NCBI GenBank assembly: GCA_016933335.1
Contig: JAFGBD010000054.1
Span: forward strand, 29,830-93,829
Origin: Bacteroidales bacterium
GTDB lineage: Bacteria > Bacteroidota > Bacteroidia > Bacteroidales > UBA10428
Direction of reading: 5' to 3'
Length of the DNA: 64,000 nucleotides
The notes under the pieces were generated by a model. The model ran no database searches, was not told where the DNA came from, and saw only the letters and a program-made list of their open reading frames with translations. The position numbers and the translations under genes were made by a program. Positions 56,484 to 64,000 of the stretch are shown here, piece after piece (the stretch's first letter is position 1; each line of letters begins with the position of its first letter).

Positions 56484-59183
56484 ATGGCAATAAAAAAGTT
56501 AAACAGCATCTTCAGGCCAAAACGAATTGCCTTGATAGGGGTTTCCAGTGATCCGACAAGTGTTGGGGGAATAACCTTAAAAAACCTTGTTGGCGGTGGT
56601 TTCAGCGGGGTCGTATATCCTGTAAATCCAAAAAGGGAAGCAGTTCTGGGTATTCCCTGCTTTCCTGATGTTAAAAGCCTTCCAAAGACCCCTGATCTTG
56701 CCGTTATTATGACTGCAGCCAGGACTGTGCCGCAGCTGATAAGGGAATGCGGGGAAGCCAGAATAAACGGAGTGATTATCATGTCAGCAGGATTTAAAGA
56801 ATCCGGCGAGGATGGCAGGAAGCTTGAAGCACAGGTAAAAGCCGAAAAGGCAAAATACCCCGATATGAGAATTATCGGGCCGAACTGTCTCGGAATTATT
56901 GTACCGGGGATGAACATGAATGTGAGTTTTGCAAGTGGTATGCCCAAAATGGGGCATGTGGCATTTATTTCGCAGTCAGGTGCTTTATGCACCTCTGTTC
57001 TTGACTGGGCCTATGAGGCAAATATCGGCTTCTCCTATTTTGTTTCGATTGGAAACTCGATGGATGTCAGTTTCGGGGACCTGATTGATTATTTCGGACA
57101 GGACCCTACTACCAAATCCATTGTTTTGTATGTCGAATCCATTACCAATGCACGTACCTTTATGTCTGCTGCCCGTGCCTTCGCACGAAAAAAGCCCATC
57201 ATTGTATATAAATCGGGCCGTTTCCCCGAGTCTGCTGCTGCTGCCGCTTCGCATACAGGTGCCATGGCTTCGGAAGATTCAATCTACGATGCAGTATTCA
57301 GGCGGGCAGGTATCGCAAGAGTTTACAGTTATGACAATATTTTTGACTTTACGGACCTTATCGGTCGCAAAAGGGTACCAAGAGGCTCCAACCTGGCCAT
57401 ATTAACCAATGCAGGAGGGCCGGGAGTAATGGCAACCGACTCCCTGATATCATGGGGAGGTAAACTTGTTGAGCTGTCAGATGATACGATGCAAAAGCTG
57501 AATGAACTGCTTCCTCCTTTCTGGTCGCACGGAAACCCGGTTGATGTTCTGGGGGATGCCACACCTGAAAGGTATGCAAAATCTACTGAGATCGTGCTTG
57601 AGGATGAGAACGTCGATGCAGTATTAATTCTTCTCACACCGCAGGCAATGACCAAACCGACAGAGATTGCACAAGCCATTGCCGACATTGCAGCCAAAAC
57701 CTCCAAGACCATCATGGCTGCATGGCTTGGCGGAGCGAGTATGAAAGAGGGGATGGCAGTTTTCAATAAAGCCGGTATTGCTGCATACAGCGCCCCGGAG
57801 CAGGCAATCCAGGCCTTTATGACACTTTCTCATTACTCCAAAAACCTGGAGCTGTTATATGAGACACCTAAAGAGATACCGGTATCATTCAGTTACGACA
57901 GAAATGAGTTACGCAAGAAATACCTGACAAATATTTTCCCAAAGGCAAAAATACTCAACGAAGATGACTCCAAACTGCTGATTAACGATTACGGGATCTC
58001 TACCACTCACCCTGAGCTTGCCAGAAACGAGGATGAAGCAGTAAAAATCGCAGATAAAAAAGGATATCCGGTAGTCCTTAAAATATATTCTGCTGACATC
58101 ACCCATAAGTCCGATGTGGGAGGGGTCACACTGAATGTCAGGAATGCAGATATGGTGAGGGCGACCTTCAGCAATATGATGAAAACTGTTTCAGAAAAAC
58201 TGCCTGATGCAAAAATTGATGGTATCACTATCCAGAAAATGATCTCATCCAAAGATGCTGTTGAATTGATCCTTGGTATTAAGAAAGATCCTTTTTTTGG
58301 CACTGTGATGCTTGTAGGGATGGGAGGAACAACAGCAGAATTATTCAAGGATAACCGACTGGAGTTTCCTCCGCTGAATGAACAACTGGCCAGGCAAATG
58401 CTGCAATCGTTGCAGATTTATCCGCTGCTCACCGGATATCGCGGCAGCAAGCCCAAGAATATCGACAAGCTGATTGAGGCAATCATCCGTATGTCATATC
58501 TGGCTGCTGATTATCCCGAGATCGTAGAACTTGATATCAATCCGATACTTGTCTCCCCGAATGATGTCATTGCACTGGATGCCAGGATTGTCGTTGACCA
58601 TGAAATCCTCAATAAACCAGTCAAGGAATATTCCCACCTGTTGCTCAGGCCGTACCCCGAGAGTCTGGTTACTCCGGCAAAACTGAATGACGGGACAGAG
58701 GTTCTGCTCAGGCCTATCAAACCTGAGGACGAACCCATGTGGCTGGAATTGCTGGCAAGCTGTTCAAAGGAGTCAATTTACCTCAGGTTCAGGTATGACT
58801 TTTATTTCGACTCGCATGAAGTAGCTTCACAATTCTGTTTCATAGACTATGCAAGAGAAATTGCAATCGTTGCCGAACTGGAAGAAAACGGGAAAAAACA
58901 GATCATTGGTGTCGGGCGGTTGATTGCTGATCCGGATGTCGAATTAATGGAATATGCCATCCTGATTACCGATAAGTGGCAGAAGAAAGAACTTGGAAAT
59001 ATCATTACTGAGTTTTGCATTGAAATTGCCAGAAAGAACGGCATCAAACGTCTTGTTGCTGAAACCACTAAAAACAACAAGGCAATGATAGCCGTCTTCA
59101 GAAGACTGAACTTCAAAATCCAGTTTAACGAAGATACCACTGTATCGGTATCAAAAAGTCTTGTTGAAGAAGAAGAATTATAG
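56484..59183 (+). CDS. Pat-like protein: ADP-forming acyl-CoA synthetase fused to GNAT acetyltransferase
   Basis: 899-residue fusion. In order: CoA-binding Rossmann domain (about 1-130: RPKRIALIGVSSDPTSVGG), succinyl-CoA-ligase-like domain (about 145-290: ISQSGALCTSVLDWA), ligase-CoA region to about 470, ATP-grasp domain (about 480-700) and a GNAT domain (about 725-890: VLLRPIKPEDEPMWLELL...IGVGRLIADPDVELMEYAILITDKWQKKELG). This is the layout of the protein acetyltransferases Pat/PatZ that inactivate acetyl-CoA synthetase. Unlike E. coli PatZ, the phospho-His site is kept (SHTGA, His257), so it could also be an active acetate-CoA ligase. Between the transporter and the sirtuin gene. Confidence 0.9.
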   Translation: MAIKKLNSIFRPKRIALIGVSSDPTSVGGITLKNLVGGGFSGVVYPVNPKREAVLGIPCFPDVKSLPKTPDLAVIMTAARTVPQLIRECGEARINGVIIMSAGFKESGEDGRKLEAQVKAEKAKYPDMRIIGPNCLGIIVPGMNMNVSFASGMPKMGHVAFISQSGALCTSVLDWAYEANIGFSYFVSIGNSMDVSFGDLIDYFGQDPTTKSIVLYVESITNARTFMSAARAFARKKPIIVYKSGRFPESAAAAASHTGAMASEDSIYDAVFRRAGIARVYSYDNIFDFTDLIGRKRVPRGSNLAILTNAGGPGVMATDSLISWGGKLVELSDDTMQKLNELLPPFWSHGNPVDVLGDATPERYAKSTEIVLEDENVDAVLILLTPQAMTKPTEIAQAIADIAAKTSKTIMAAWLGGASMKEGMAVFNKAGIAAYSAPEQAIQAFMTLSHYSKNLELLYETPKEIPVSFSYDRNELRKKYLTNIFPKAKILNEDDSKLLINDYGISTTHPELARNEDEAVKIADKKGYPVVLKIYSADITHKSDVGGVTLNVRNADMVRATFSNMMKTVSEKLPDAKIDGITIQKMISSKDAVELILGIKKDPFFGTVMLVGMGGTTAELFKDNRLEFPPLNEQLARQMLQSLQIYPLLTGYRGSKPKNIDKLIEAIIRMSYLAADYPEIVELDINPILVSPNDVIALDARIVVDHEILNKPVKEYSHLLLRPYPESLVTPAKLNDGTEVLLRPIKPEDEPMWLELLASCSKESIYLRFRYDFYFDSHEVASQFCFIDYAREIAIVAELEENGKKQIIGVGRLIADPDVELMEYAILITDKWQKKELGNIITEFCIEIARKNGIKRLVAETTKNNKAMIAVFRRLNFKIQFNEDTTVSVSKSLVEEEEL

Positions 59184-59248
59184 AATAATAAATACTGCCC
59201 GTATTTATTTTGATTGATAAATGAACAAAGCGATACTTTCCTTGTATT

Positions 59249-60028
59249 ATGTTTGGACCGGGATTAAATCGCAATGAAAATCAAATGTTGTCAGCCAGTA
59301 TTGAGAAGGTAGCAGAACTTATCAGGAATGCCAAATATGCCATTGCATTTACAGGAGCCGGTATTTCCGTGGAAAGTGGGATTCCTCCGTTCAGGGGAGA
59401 TGGGGGGGTATGGAATTCTCATCATCCCATTTATCTTGAGATTGATTTCTTTCGCAAAAAACCGTTGCAGTCATGGATTAAGATCAAGGAAATATTTTAC
59501 GATAACCTGGGTGATGCCGAACCTAACATTGCGCATAAGGTACTGGCGAAAATGGAAGAGCGCAGTTTTATTGAATCGGTGATTACGCAGAATATTGACC
59601 ATCTTCATCAAAAGGCGGGGAGCAAATATGTATATGAACTGCACGGTAACTATAAACAACTGGTTTGTATTGAATGCGGGTCGGAATATGACATCAGTTT
59701 TGCAGATCTGAATTATCTCCCTCCTACATGTTATGTCTGTAAGGGAATATTAAAGCCGGACATCGTTTTTTTCAATGAGCCCATTCCCCAGTTTGCCAAA
59801 AAACGTTCATTTGAAGAAGTCAGTAAAACCGACCTGATGCTAATGATCGGAACAAATGCCGAAGTACTGCCTGCAGCTGACTTCCCGGTGCTGGCCAAGA
59901 AAAACGGAGCCAAAATTATTGAAATTAACATAAAAAAGTCCCAGCTGACCGATAAAATATCCGATATTTATCTGGAAGGCAAGGCAACAGAAATCCTTGG
60001 TAAGATTGGTGAATATCTCTATCTGTAA
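59249..60028 (+). CDS. NAD-dependent protein deacylase, sirtuin (CobB-like)
   Basis: 259-residue sirtuin. NAD-binding motifs GAGISVESGIPPFRG and TQNIDHLH are followed by catalytic His132 (ELHGNY) and a four-cysteine zinc site (Cys140, Cys143, Cys161, Cys164). The C-terminal MIGTNAEVLPAADFP and EINI motifs complete the Rossmann fold. An in-frame ATG at 59285 would give a 247-aa protein and is an alternative start. 65 bp after the Pat-like gene; the pairing of acetylase and deacetylase next to acetyl-CoA synthetase argues that it removes acetyl groups from AcsA. Confidence 0.94.
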   Translation: MFGPGLNRNENQMLSASIEKVAELIRNAKYAIAFTGAGISVESGIPPFRGDGGVWNSHHPIYLEIDFFRKKPLQSWIKIKEIFYDNLGDAEPNIAHKVLAKMEERSFIESVITQNIDHLHQKAGSKYVYELHGNYKQLVCIECGSEYDISFADLNYLPPTCYVCKGILKPDIVFFNEPIPQFAKKRSFEEVSKTDLMLMIGTNAEVLPAADFPVLAKKNGAKIIEINIKKSQLTDKISDIYLEGKATEILGKIGEYLYL

Positions 60029-60134
60029 TCCGCCCGCCATTGCATATCGTAATTTTCACCAGGCTTCAGGTTTAGCTTATTTTCAGAATTATCTGAAACT
60101 TGCGTTCCTGTGACCAGGTATCTGAAACAGAAAA

Positions 60135-60851
60135 TCAGTCTCCTGGATCGGATAATGCAACAGGAATGATTTTACCATTGAAGTATTGATAACCTTTCAC
60201 TGCAAAATCAACGATAAACGCTGCCATCTTTTCCGCCGAAACAGGGGCTTTATGGCCGGGAAAAGCCTCGTTAAACATTTCGGTTTGCGCAGCACCCAGG
60301 GCCAGGCAATTTACACGGATATCAGGGTTCCTGAATTCTGCCGGAAGGCATTCTGTCAATACTGCTATGGCAGCTTTACTGGCACTGTAATAGGACAGTC
60401 CCGGATACTTTGAGCTACCCTGAAAACCCCCCATACTGCTGATGTTCAGAATATGTGTCTTTCCTTTTTTCCCCATGTGGCTTAACAATTCCCTGATAAG
60501 AAAGGCCGGGGCGAAAAAGTTCGTGTTGAACATATTCATGGCTTCTGCCATGCCGGTACTTTGAAAAGGCTTGTTAATCAGTTTGCCTGCATTGTTGATC
60601 AGGATATCAATATGATTGATTGATGCTTTGACAGGTTTAAGGCTGCCGGGATTATCCGGTACCTCCAGCAGATCCAGTACCAACGGGACGATTATTGACT
60701 GATGATTAATGTTTTTACATTCCCTTACAAGCTTTTGCAGCTTTTTTTCATTTCTTGAAATGGCGAAAATATGATGGATACCGTTACCGGCAAATAACCT
60801 GACAATTTCATATCCGATGCCGCTTCCGGCACCTGTAACGATTATATTCAT
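60135..60851 (-). CDS. Short-chain dehydrogenase/reductase
   Basis: Classical SDR of 238 aa. Seen: the NAD(P) motif TGAGSGIG (residues 6-13), LINNAGK (NNAG, about 85-90), the catalytic Ser in NISSMGG, and Tyr155-x3-Lys159 (YYSASKA). ISRNEKK after the second strand favours NADP. No substrate can be given. It is read toward the sirtuin gene and stands as a single-gene unit. Confidence 0.92.
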   Translation of the reverse strand: MNIIVTGAGSGIGYEIVRLFAGNGIHHIFAISRNEKKLQKLVRECKNINHQSIIVPLVLDLLEVPDNPGSLKPVKASINHIDILINNAGKLINKPFQSTGMAEAMNMFNTNFFAPAFLIRELLSHMGKKGKTHILNISSMGGFQGSSKYPGLSYYSASKAAIAVLTECLPAEFRNPDIRVNCLALGAAQTEMFNEAFPGHKAPVSAEKMAAFIVDFAVKGYQYFNGKIIPVALSDPGD

Positions 60852-60936
60852 TTTAAATTTTTTTATGTATTATATTCGTGTTTCTGTTTATAATATTACA
60901 AAATAAAATCACAATTTTCAGAATAAGGTAAGAACA

Positions 60937-61506
60937 ATGAGAAGGATTGTTACAGGATTATTACTTTCAGCGTTAACTTTCGTCATCAGTATTCCGGTAA
61001 GCGGACAGGATAACGGCAAGAGGTCGTTGCGGGACAAAATTTATTTTGGAGGTGATTTTTCGCTTATGTTCGGAACTGTTACCTTTATTGAAGTCTCCCC
61101 GATTGCCGGCTATCGTTTTACACCAAGGTTCTCGTCAGGATTGGGGATAACATACCAGTATTACAGGGAAAAGCTTTTTTCCAATACCGTGATCAAATCC
61201 CATATATACGGCGGAAGGGTATTTTCAAAATATATACTCCTCAAAGATCTGAACGAATTTATCCCTGTTGGTCTTCATGCAGGCCTGCTGGGTTATTGTG
61301 AATATGAATTCTTGAATCTTGAAAGCTATTTCAGCCTCCAGCATGAATCGGGGAGGTTCTGGTTGCATAGTTTCTATGTCGGAGGAGGACTGGAGCTCCC
61401 TGTTGGCCGGAGGTCAAGCATGAATCTGCTTGTTTTGTTTAACCTGAACGATACGGGTGAATCGCCATATTCAAATCCTGTTGTCAGAATCGGTATTGTT
61501 TTATAA
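60937..61506 (+). CDS. Small outer-membrane beta-barrel-like protein
   Basis: 189-residue exported protein with a signal peptide (to about IPVSGQ). The rest is a series of amphipathic beta strands with aromatic girdle residues (YFGGDFSLMFGTVTFIEVSPIAGYRFTPRFSSGLGITYQYY) ending in a strand VRIGIVL, as in small outer-membrane barrels. No functional family recognised. Confidence 0.8.
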   Translation: MRRIVTGLLLSALTFVISIPVSGQDNGKRSLRDKIYFGGDFSLMFGTVTFIEVSPIAGYRFTPRFSSGLGITYQYYREKLFSNTVIKSHIYGGRVFSKYILLKDLNEFIPVGLHAGLLGYCEYEFLNLESYFSLQHESGRFWLHSFYVGGGLELPVGRRSSMNLLVLFNLNDTGESPYSNPVVRIGIVL

Positions 61507-61510
61507 ACAA

Positions 61511-61539
61511 AAAAAGCCCTGTTTTTTGCAGGGCTTTTT
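61511..61539. terminator. Bidirectional rho-independent terminator
   Basis: AAAAAGCCCTG (61511-61521) pairs perfectly with CAGGGCTTTTT (61529-61539). It lies between two convergent genes and has an A tract on one side and a T tract on the other, so it can serve both. Confidence 0.95.
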
Positions 61540-61558
61540 AAGATATGCACAGGCGTAA

Positions 61559-62632
61559 TTATCTGAAGCTGATACCTAGACCAGCTGTGACATTCGAGTA
61601 ATTGGAATAGGTGTAGTCACCGTGTATGGTGATGACACCAAACTTCAGTCTTAAACCGATATTATATCTTGGTTTTGTAAGGCTTCCTTCATTATTCCGG
61701 ATCTCAATGGACGGGATTTCTGCCGCACTTGTTTCATTTACCACCGGTATGGTATTCACCAGGGTGGGAACAGGATAAAACCGATCGAAGTTCAATGAGG
61801 TACTTGTATTGGCCAAACCTACGGCTCCATAGAAACATATCACCGGAAGATTGGCAGAAACAAGAAAATTCGCTGTGATACTCTGAACCTCAAGCCTCAT
61901 TCTTTGTCCTTCAAAATAACTGTCAGGAAGGGTTGTGGCAACATTAATATCATCGGGCATGAACGAGATGTCATTACTTAGAGTAAATGCGGTATAACCT
62001 CCCTGCAGGGCAACGTTCAGGACCGGAAGTTTTTTCAGTCCCGGGATCCATTGCAAAACATCATGTTTCAAACCAACTCCCCATAGCTTTACATTGCCTG
62101 TGTTGCCAATCTTAACCTCAGGCAAAAACCTGAAATCAACTGCAGTACCTTTGACAATACCCACACCTAACTGAACCATTGGTGAAGGCACAAAACTTAG
62201 CCCGGTGCCTTTTGGTGAATTAAATGCAGCCAGCTGGTAACCTTCAAATTCATATCTCAGTTCCGGTCCAGGTTCATTCCTGCCTGCTGCAGTTGGTGCA
62301 ATATTTTCGGTATATGTCAGATTATCGGATAATCCTATTTCATCCAGATTAAAGGTTTTGTCCGATACAGGCACAAATCCCATGTTAAAGGTCACAGTAA
62401 GATCAAATCCCAGTGTTTTATGAACCTTGGCTGTGTTATACCACCCGCCGCTCATGCTGGTACCGAGTGCATTGGCCCATGGAGTGATGTATGCTGTCAT
62501 CAGTTTCTGTGCATCTTCAACCCCGGCTGCCGCAAAATTGCCGATTTTATTAATTTGTCCGGACGAATAGGTGAGGGTGACAAAAGCAATGATGACAGAT
62601 GCTGCAGTTTGTTGAATCTTGCTTCTTATCAT
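61559..62632 (-). CDS. DUF6588-like outer-membrane beta-barrel protein
   Basis: 357-residue exported protein (signal peptide to about YSSGQ). It has the block GVEDAQKLMTAYITPWANALGTSMSGGWYNTAKVHKTLGFDLTVT, which I know from a Bacteroidota-specific family (DUF6588, from memory), then alternating strands such as KLWGVGLKHDVLQWIPGLKKLPVLNVALQGGYTAF and a terminal barrel strand. Probably an outer-membrane or transport-like barrel; function unknown. Confidence 0.82.
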   Translation of the reverse strand: MIRSKIQQTAASVIIAFVTLTYSSGQINKIGNFAAAGVEDAQKLMTAYITPWANALGTSMSGGWYNTAKVHKTLGFDLTVTFNMGFVPVSDKTFNLDEIGLSDNLTYTENIAPTAAGRNEPGPELRYEFEGYQLAAFNSPKGTGLSFVPSPMVQLGVGIVKGTAVDFRFLPEVKIGNTGNVKLWGVGLKHDVLQWIPGLKKLPVLNVALQGGYTAFTLSNDISFMPDDINVATTLPDSYFEGQRMRLEVQSITANFLVSANLPVICFYGAVGLANTSTSLNFDRFYPVPTLVNTIPVVNETSAAEIPSIEIRNNEGSLTKPRYNIGLRLKFGVITIHGDYTYSNYSNVTAGLGISFR

Positions 62633-62811
62633 GATTTAATATATTAGTGTTTTGTTAATAATATTAAAAAATAACAATTATTAATACGTAAGTTTTTAAC
62701 AAAGGTTATATTTTCAGTTCATTACATCATCAGATAACAATCAATTGTTACCTGATTCAGGAAATAGCGCAAAATATTGCATGAAATCTTTTAATAAAAA
62801 AAATAAGATAC

Positions 62812-62819
62812 TATCTTTG
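62812..62819 (+). promoter_or_regulatory. Candidate -7 element for tRNA-Lys
   Basis: TATCTTTG, exact match to TAnnTTTG, about 140 bp before the tRNA. No clear -33 box. Confidence 0.5.
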
Positions 62820-62901
62820 CAACGCTGTTTTTGTAGCCTTAAAAAATCTTAAAAGCATTGTCTGATAAGCTTTCCGGGATTTTCAGGTTTCATCGGACAA
62901 G

Positions 62902-62917
62902 TCCCGGTTTATCGGGA
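62902..62917. repeat. CGGGA hairpin repeat, short copy
   Basis: TCCCGGTTTATCGGGA differs in one base from the hairpin at 28295-28310 (TCCCGATTTATCGGGA). It belongs to the same dispersed family. Confidence 0.7.
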
Positions 62918-62958
62918 TAGAGCACACAAAGCTTAACAGGAAAAAGAGAACAAAGAAT

Positions 62959-63031
62959 GATCCAGTAGCTCAGCAGGTAGAGCACATCCCTTTTAAGGAT
63001 GGGGTCCTGGGTTCGAGCCCCAGCTGGATCA
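62959..63031 (+). tRNA. tRNA-Lys (UUU)
   Basis: 73 nt with complete cloverleaf. Acceptor GATCCAG/CTGGATC, D arm GCTC/GAGC, anticodon arm CATCC-CTTTTAA-GGATG with anticodon TTT, T arm CTGGG-TTCGAGC-CCCAG, discriminator A. CCA is not encoded. Confidence 0.97.
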
Positions 63032-63033
63032 CA

Positions 63034-63249
63034 TTAAACTTTTACGATAGTTCCGGGAATCTTGCAACCAAGAAAGCCTTTGCAATCATCTTCGCTCAGT
63101 GTTGAAGGAATGGAGGTCTTCTTTGCAGTTGCATAATACGTGCCTGTTTCTCTGGATTTAACCATTTGCAGACCACCCTCTACAATAAGGGCATAAAATT
63201 CTTCGCCTTCGGAATTCTTCCGCTTGGCATAATCGACAATTGTTACCAT
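63034..63249 (-). CDS. Small conserved-looking protein of unknown function
   Basis: 71-residue soluble protein without signal peptide. It is rich in charged residues, with a CKGFLGCKIPG segment holding two cysteines six residues apart. The start (VTIVDYAKRKNSEGEEFYALIVEGGLQMVKS) and balanced composition look like a real gene, and I recall similar short proteins in Bacteroidota, but no function is known to me. It ends 2 bp from the tRNA gene on the opposite strand. Confidence 0.7.
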   Translation of the reverse strand: MVTIVDYAKRKNSEGEEFYALIVEGGLQMVKSRETGTYYATAKKTSIPSTLSEDDCKGFLGCKIPGTIVKV

Positions 63250-64000
63250 AATTTTATGATTTTAATAATTTAAAAATAAGTACGGGGGGATAGCCCCAAT
63301 CCAGAGGTTAGTGGGGGTAGTTGTTGTAGGAGGTATTCACACTATTCAATATACCGTATACCAGATTTTCAGACTACTCAAAATTTTGATGCATCATGCT
63401 ACCAGATAAAAATACCCAGACAATCCGGAATATCCGGACATTTTTCCATCCATCTATTACTCTTATATGTGTGGATGGATAGAAATTATCTGAAGTATAT
63501 TGTGTATGATGAATGGAGTCGGGTGATCACAAATTATTATCTAAAGAGGTACTGTCTATTTTAGCATTTACATTTAACTTGTCAGAGTGCAACATATCAT
63601 ATTAATGTTTGGCAATATTATACATGATTGGTAATATTTTATCGTAAGAAGTATTATATTCTAATTATGGAGTTTCATTTAAATCAACGAAGTTATTGAA
63701 GATACTATTGCAGTATTATCTTCATTTTGTAGTGATGTAAATCGAGAGCTTTTATTCTCTTTTGCCAGAGGTGGCGTAGATTTGGCAACTGGGCAAGTTA
63801 GGTTTTTGATAACACTAGTGTTACTCGTGGCTCGTATTCATGCAAATTGGATCAGATACAAAAATTTTGGGAATAGTAGTGCTGTATTCTTATCTTCATA
63901 TATGATCCCTATATTGTATCCGTTCTGTAAAGTACATCTTTGATACTTCAAAAAAATTCTTATAAGATGGATTTATCATCTAGCCACTTGGATGGCAGCA
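63250..64000. other. AT-rich terminal region without convincing gene
   Basis: 750 bp of AT-rich DNA. A CCATCCA/TGGATGG hairpin lies at 63446-63478. The frame 63683-63943 (plus strand) is open for 86 codons after a TAA but has no ATG, GTG or TTG near its beginning. It might be a gene remnant or chance. No feature is firmly supported here. Confidence 0.5.

Larger units (their letters stand above)
62633..62958. other. AT-rich intergenic region before tRNA-Lys
   Basis: 326 bp without a coding frame. It holds a -7 box (62812-62819) and a CGGGA hairpin repeat (62902-62917). The rest is AT-rich with no further recognisable element. Confidence 0.6.

Noticed and set aside
63034..63249. Ferredoxin or zinc-finger reading of the small protein
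   Set aside because: Only two cysteines, spaced CKGFLGC; too few for a cluster or a classical zinc site.

Overview
The window is from a Bacteroidota chromosome, most likely an anaerobic, gut- or sediment-type member of the Bacteroidales/Marinilabiliales. The signs are a SusC/SusD pair, two ECF sigma/FecR pairs, many lipoproteins with short Bacteroidota-type signal peptides, a type IX secretion sorting tail, -7 boxes of the TAnnTTTG type, and a glycyl radical enzyme. GC content looks to be in the low forties.

Layout. (a) 1-4110: GH3 beta-glycosidase (cut by the left edge) and a GH51 alpha-L-arabinofuranosidase. (b) 4221-9077, minus strand: a LytS-type kinase and LytTR regulator, a TPR-like exported protein and a TonB-dependent receptor. 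(c) 9547-11972: ECF sigma, FecR and an exported protein with a TonB C-terminal domain. (d) 12296-15328: GH105 and CE12, both enzymes of rhamnogalacturonan side reactions. (e) 15416-28191: second ECF sigma/FecR pair, then SusC, SusD and three surface lipoproteins sharing one repeated module (one carries a HExxH peptidase domain, one a CotH-kinase domain). (f) 28378-37307: GH51, GH127, GH27, GH127. (g) 37432-49436: prolyl-type M24 peptidase, a HEFAH metallopeptidase, a DPP4-like S9 peptidase in an operon with trans-4-hydroxy-L-proline dehydratase (HypD) and its activase, a GH146-like enzyme and an M64 peptidase. (h) 49503-60028: FAD/Fe-S D-2-hydroxyacid dehydrogenase, acetyl-CoA synthetase, OFA-family transporter, a Pat-like acyl-CoA ligase/acetyltransferase and a sirtuin. 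(i) 60135-64000: SDR, two outer-membrane barrel-like proteins, tRNA-Lys, a small protein and an AT-rich tail without a convincing gene.

The main interpretation is that regions (a) and (d)-(g) are more than an arabinan locus. The enzyme set matches, bond by bond, the plant hydroxyproline-rich glycoproteins (extensins): GH51 for terminal alpha-arabinofuranose, GH127/GH146 for beta-L-arabinofuranose linked to hydroxyproline, GH27 for alpha-galactose on serine, several secreted metallopeptidases for the backbone, X-Pro-type peptidases for the imino-peptides, and HypD for the released trans-4-hydroxyproline. HypD is identified strongly: ten remembered active-site residues fall at a constant offset from the Clostridioides difficile enzyme. 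The assembled pathway is inference and needs testing. A second theme is the acs-transporter-pat-sirtuin cluster, which looks like a self-contained reversible-acetylation control of acetate activation.
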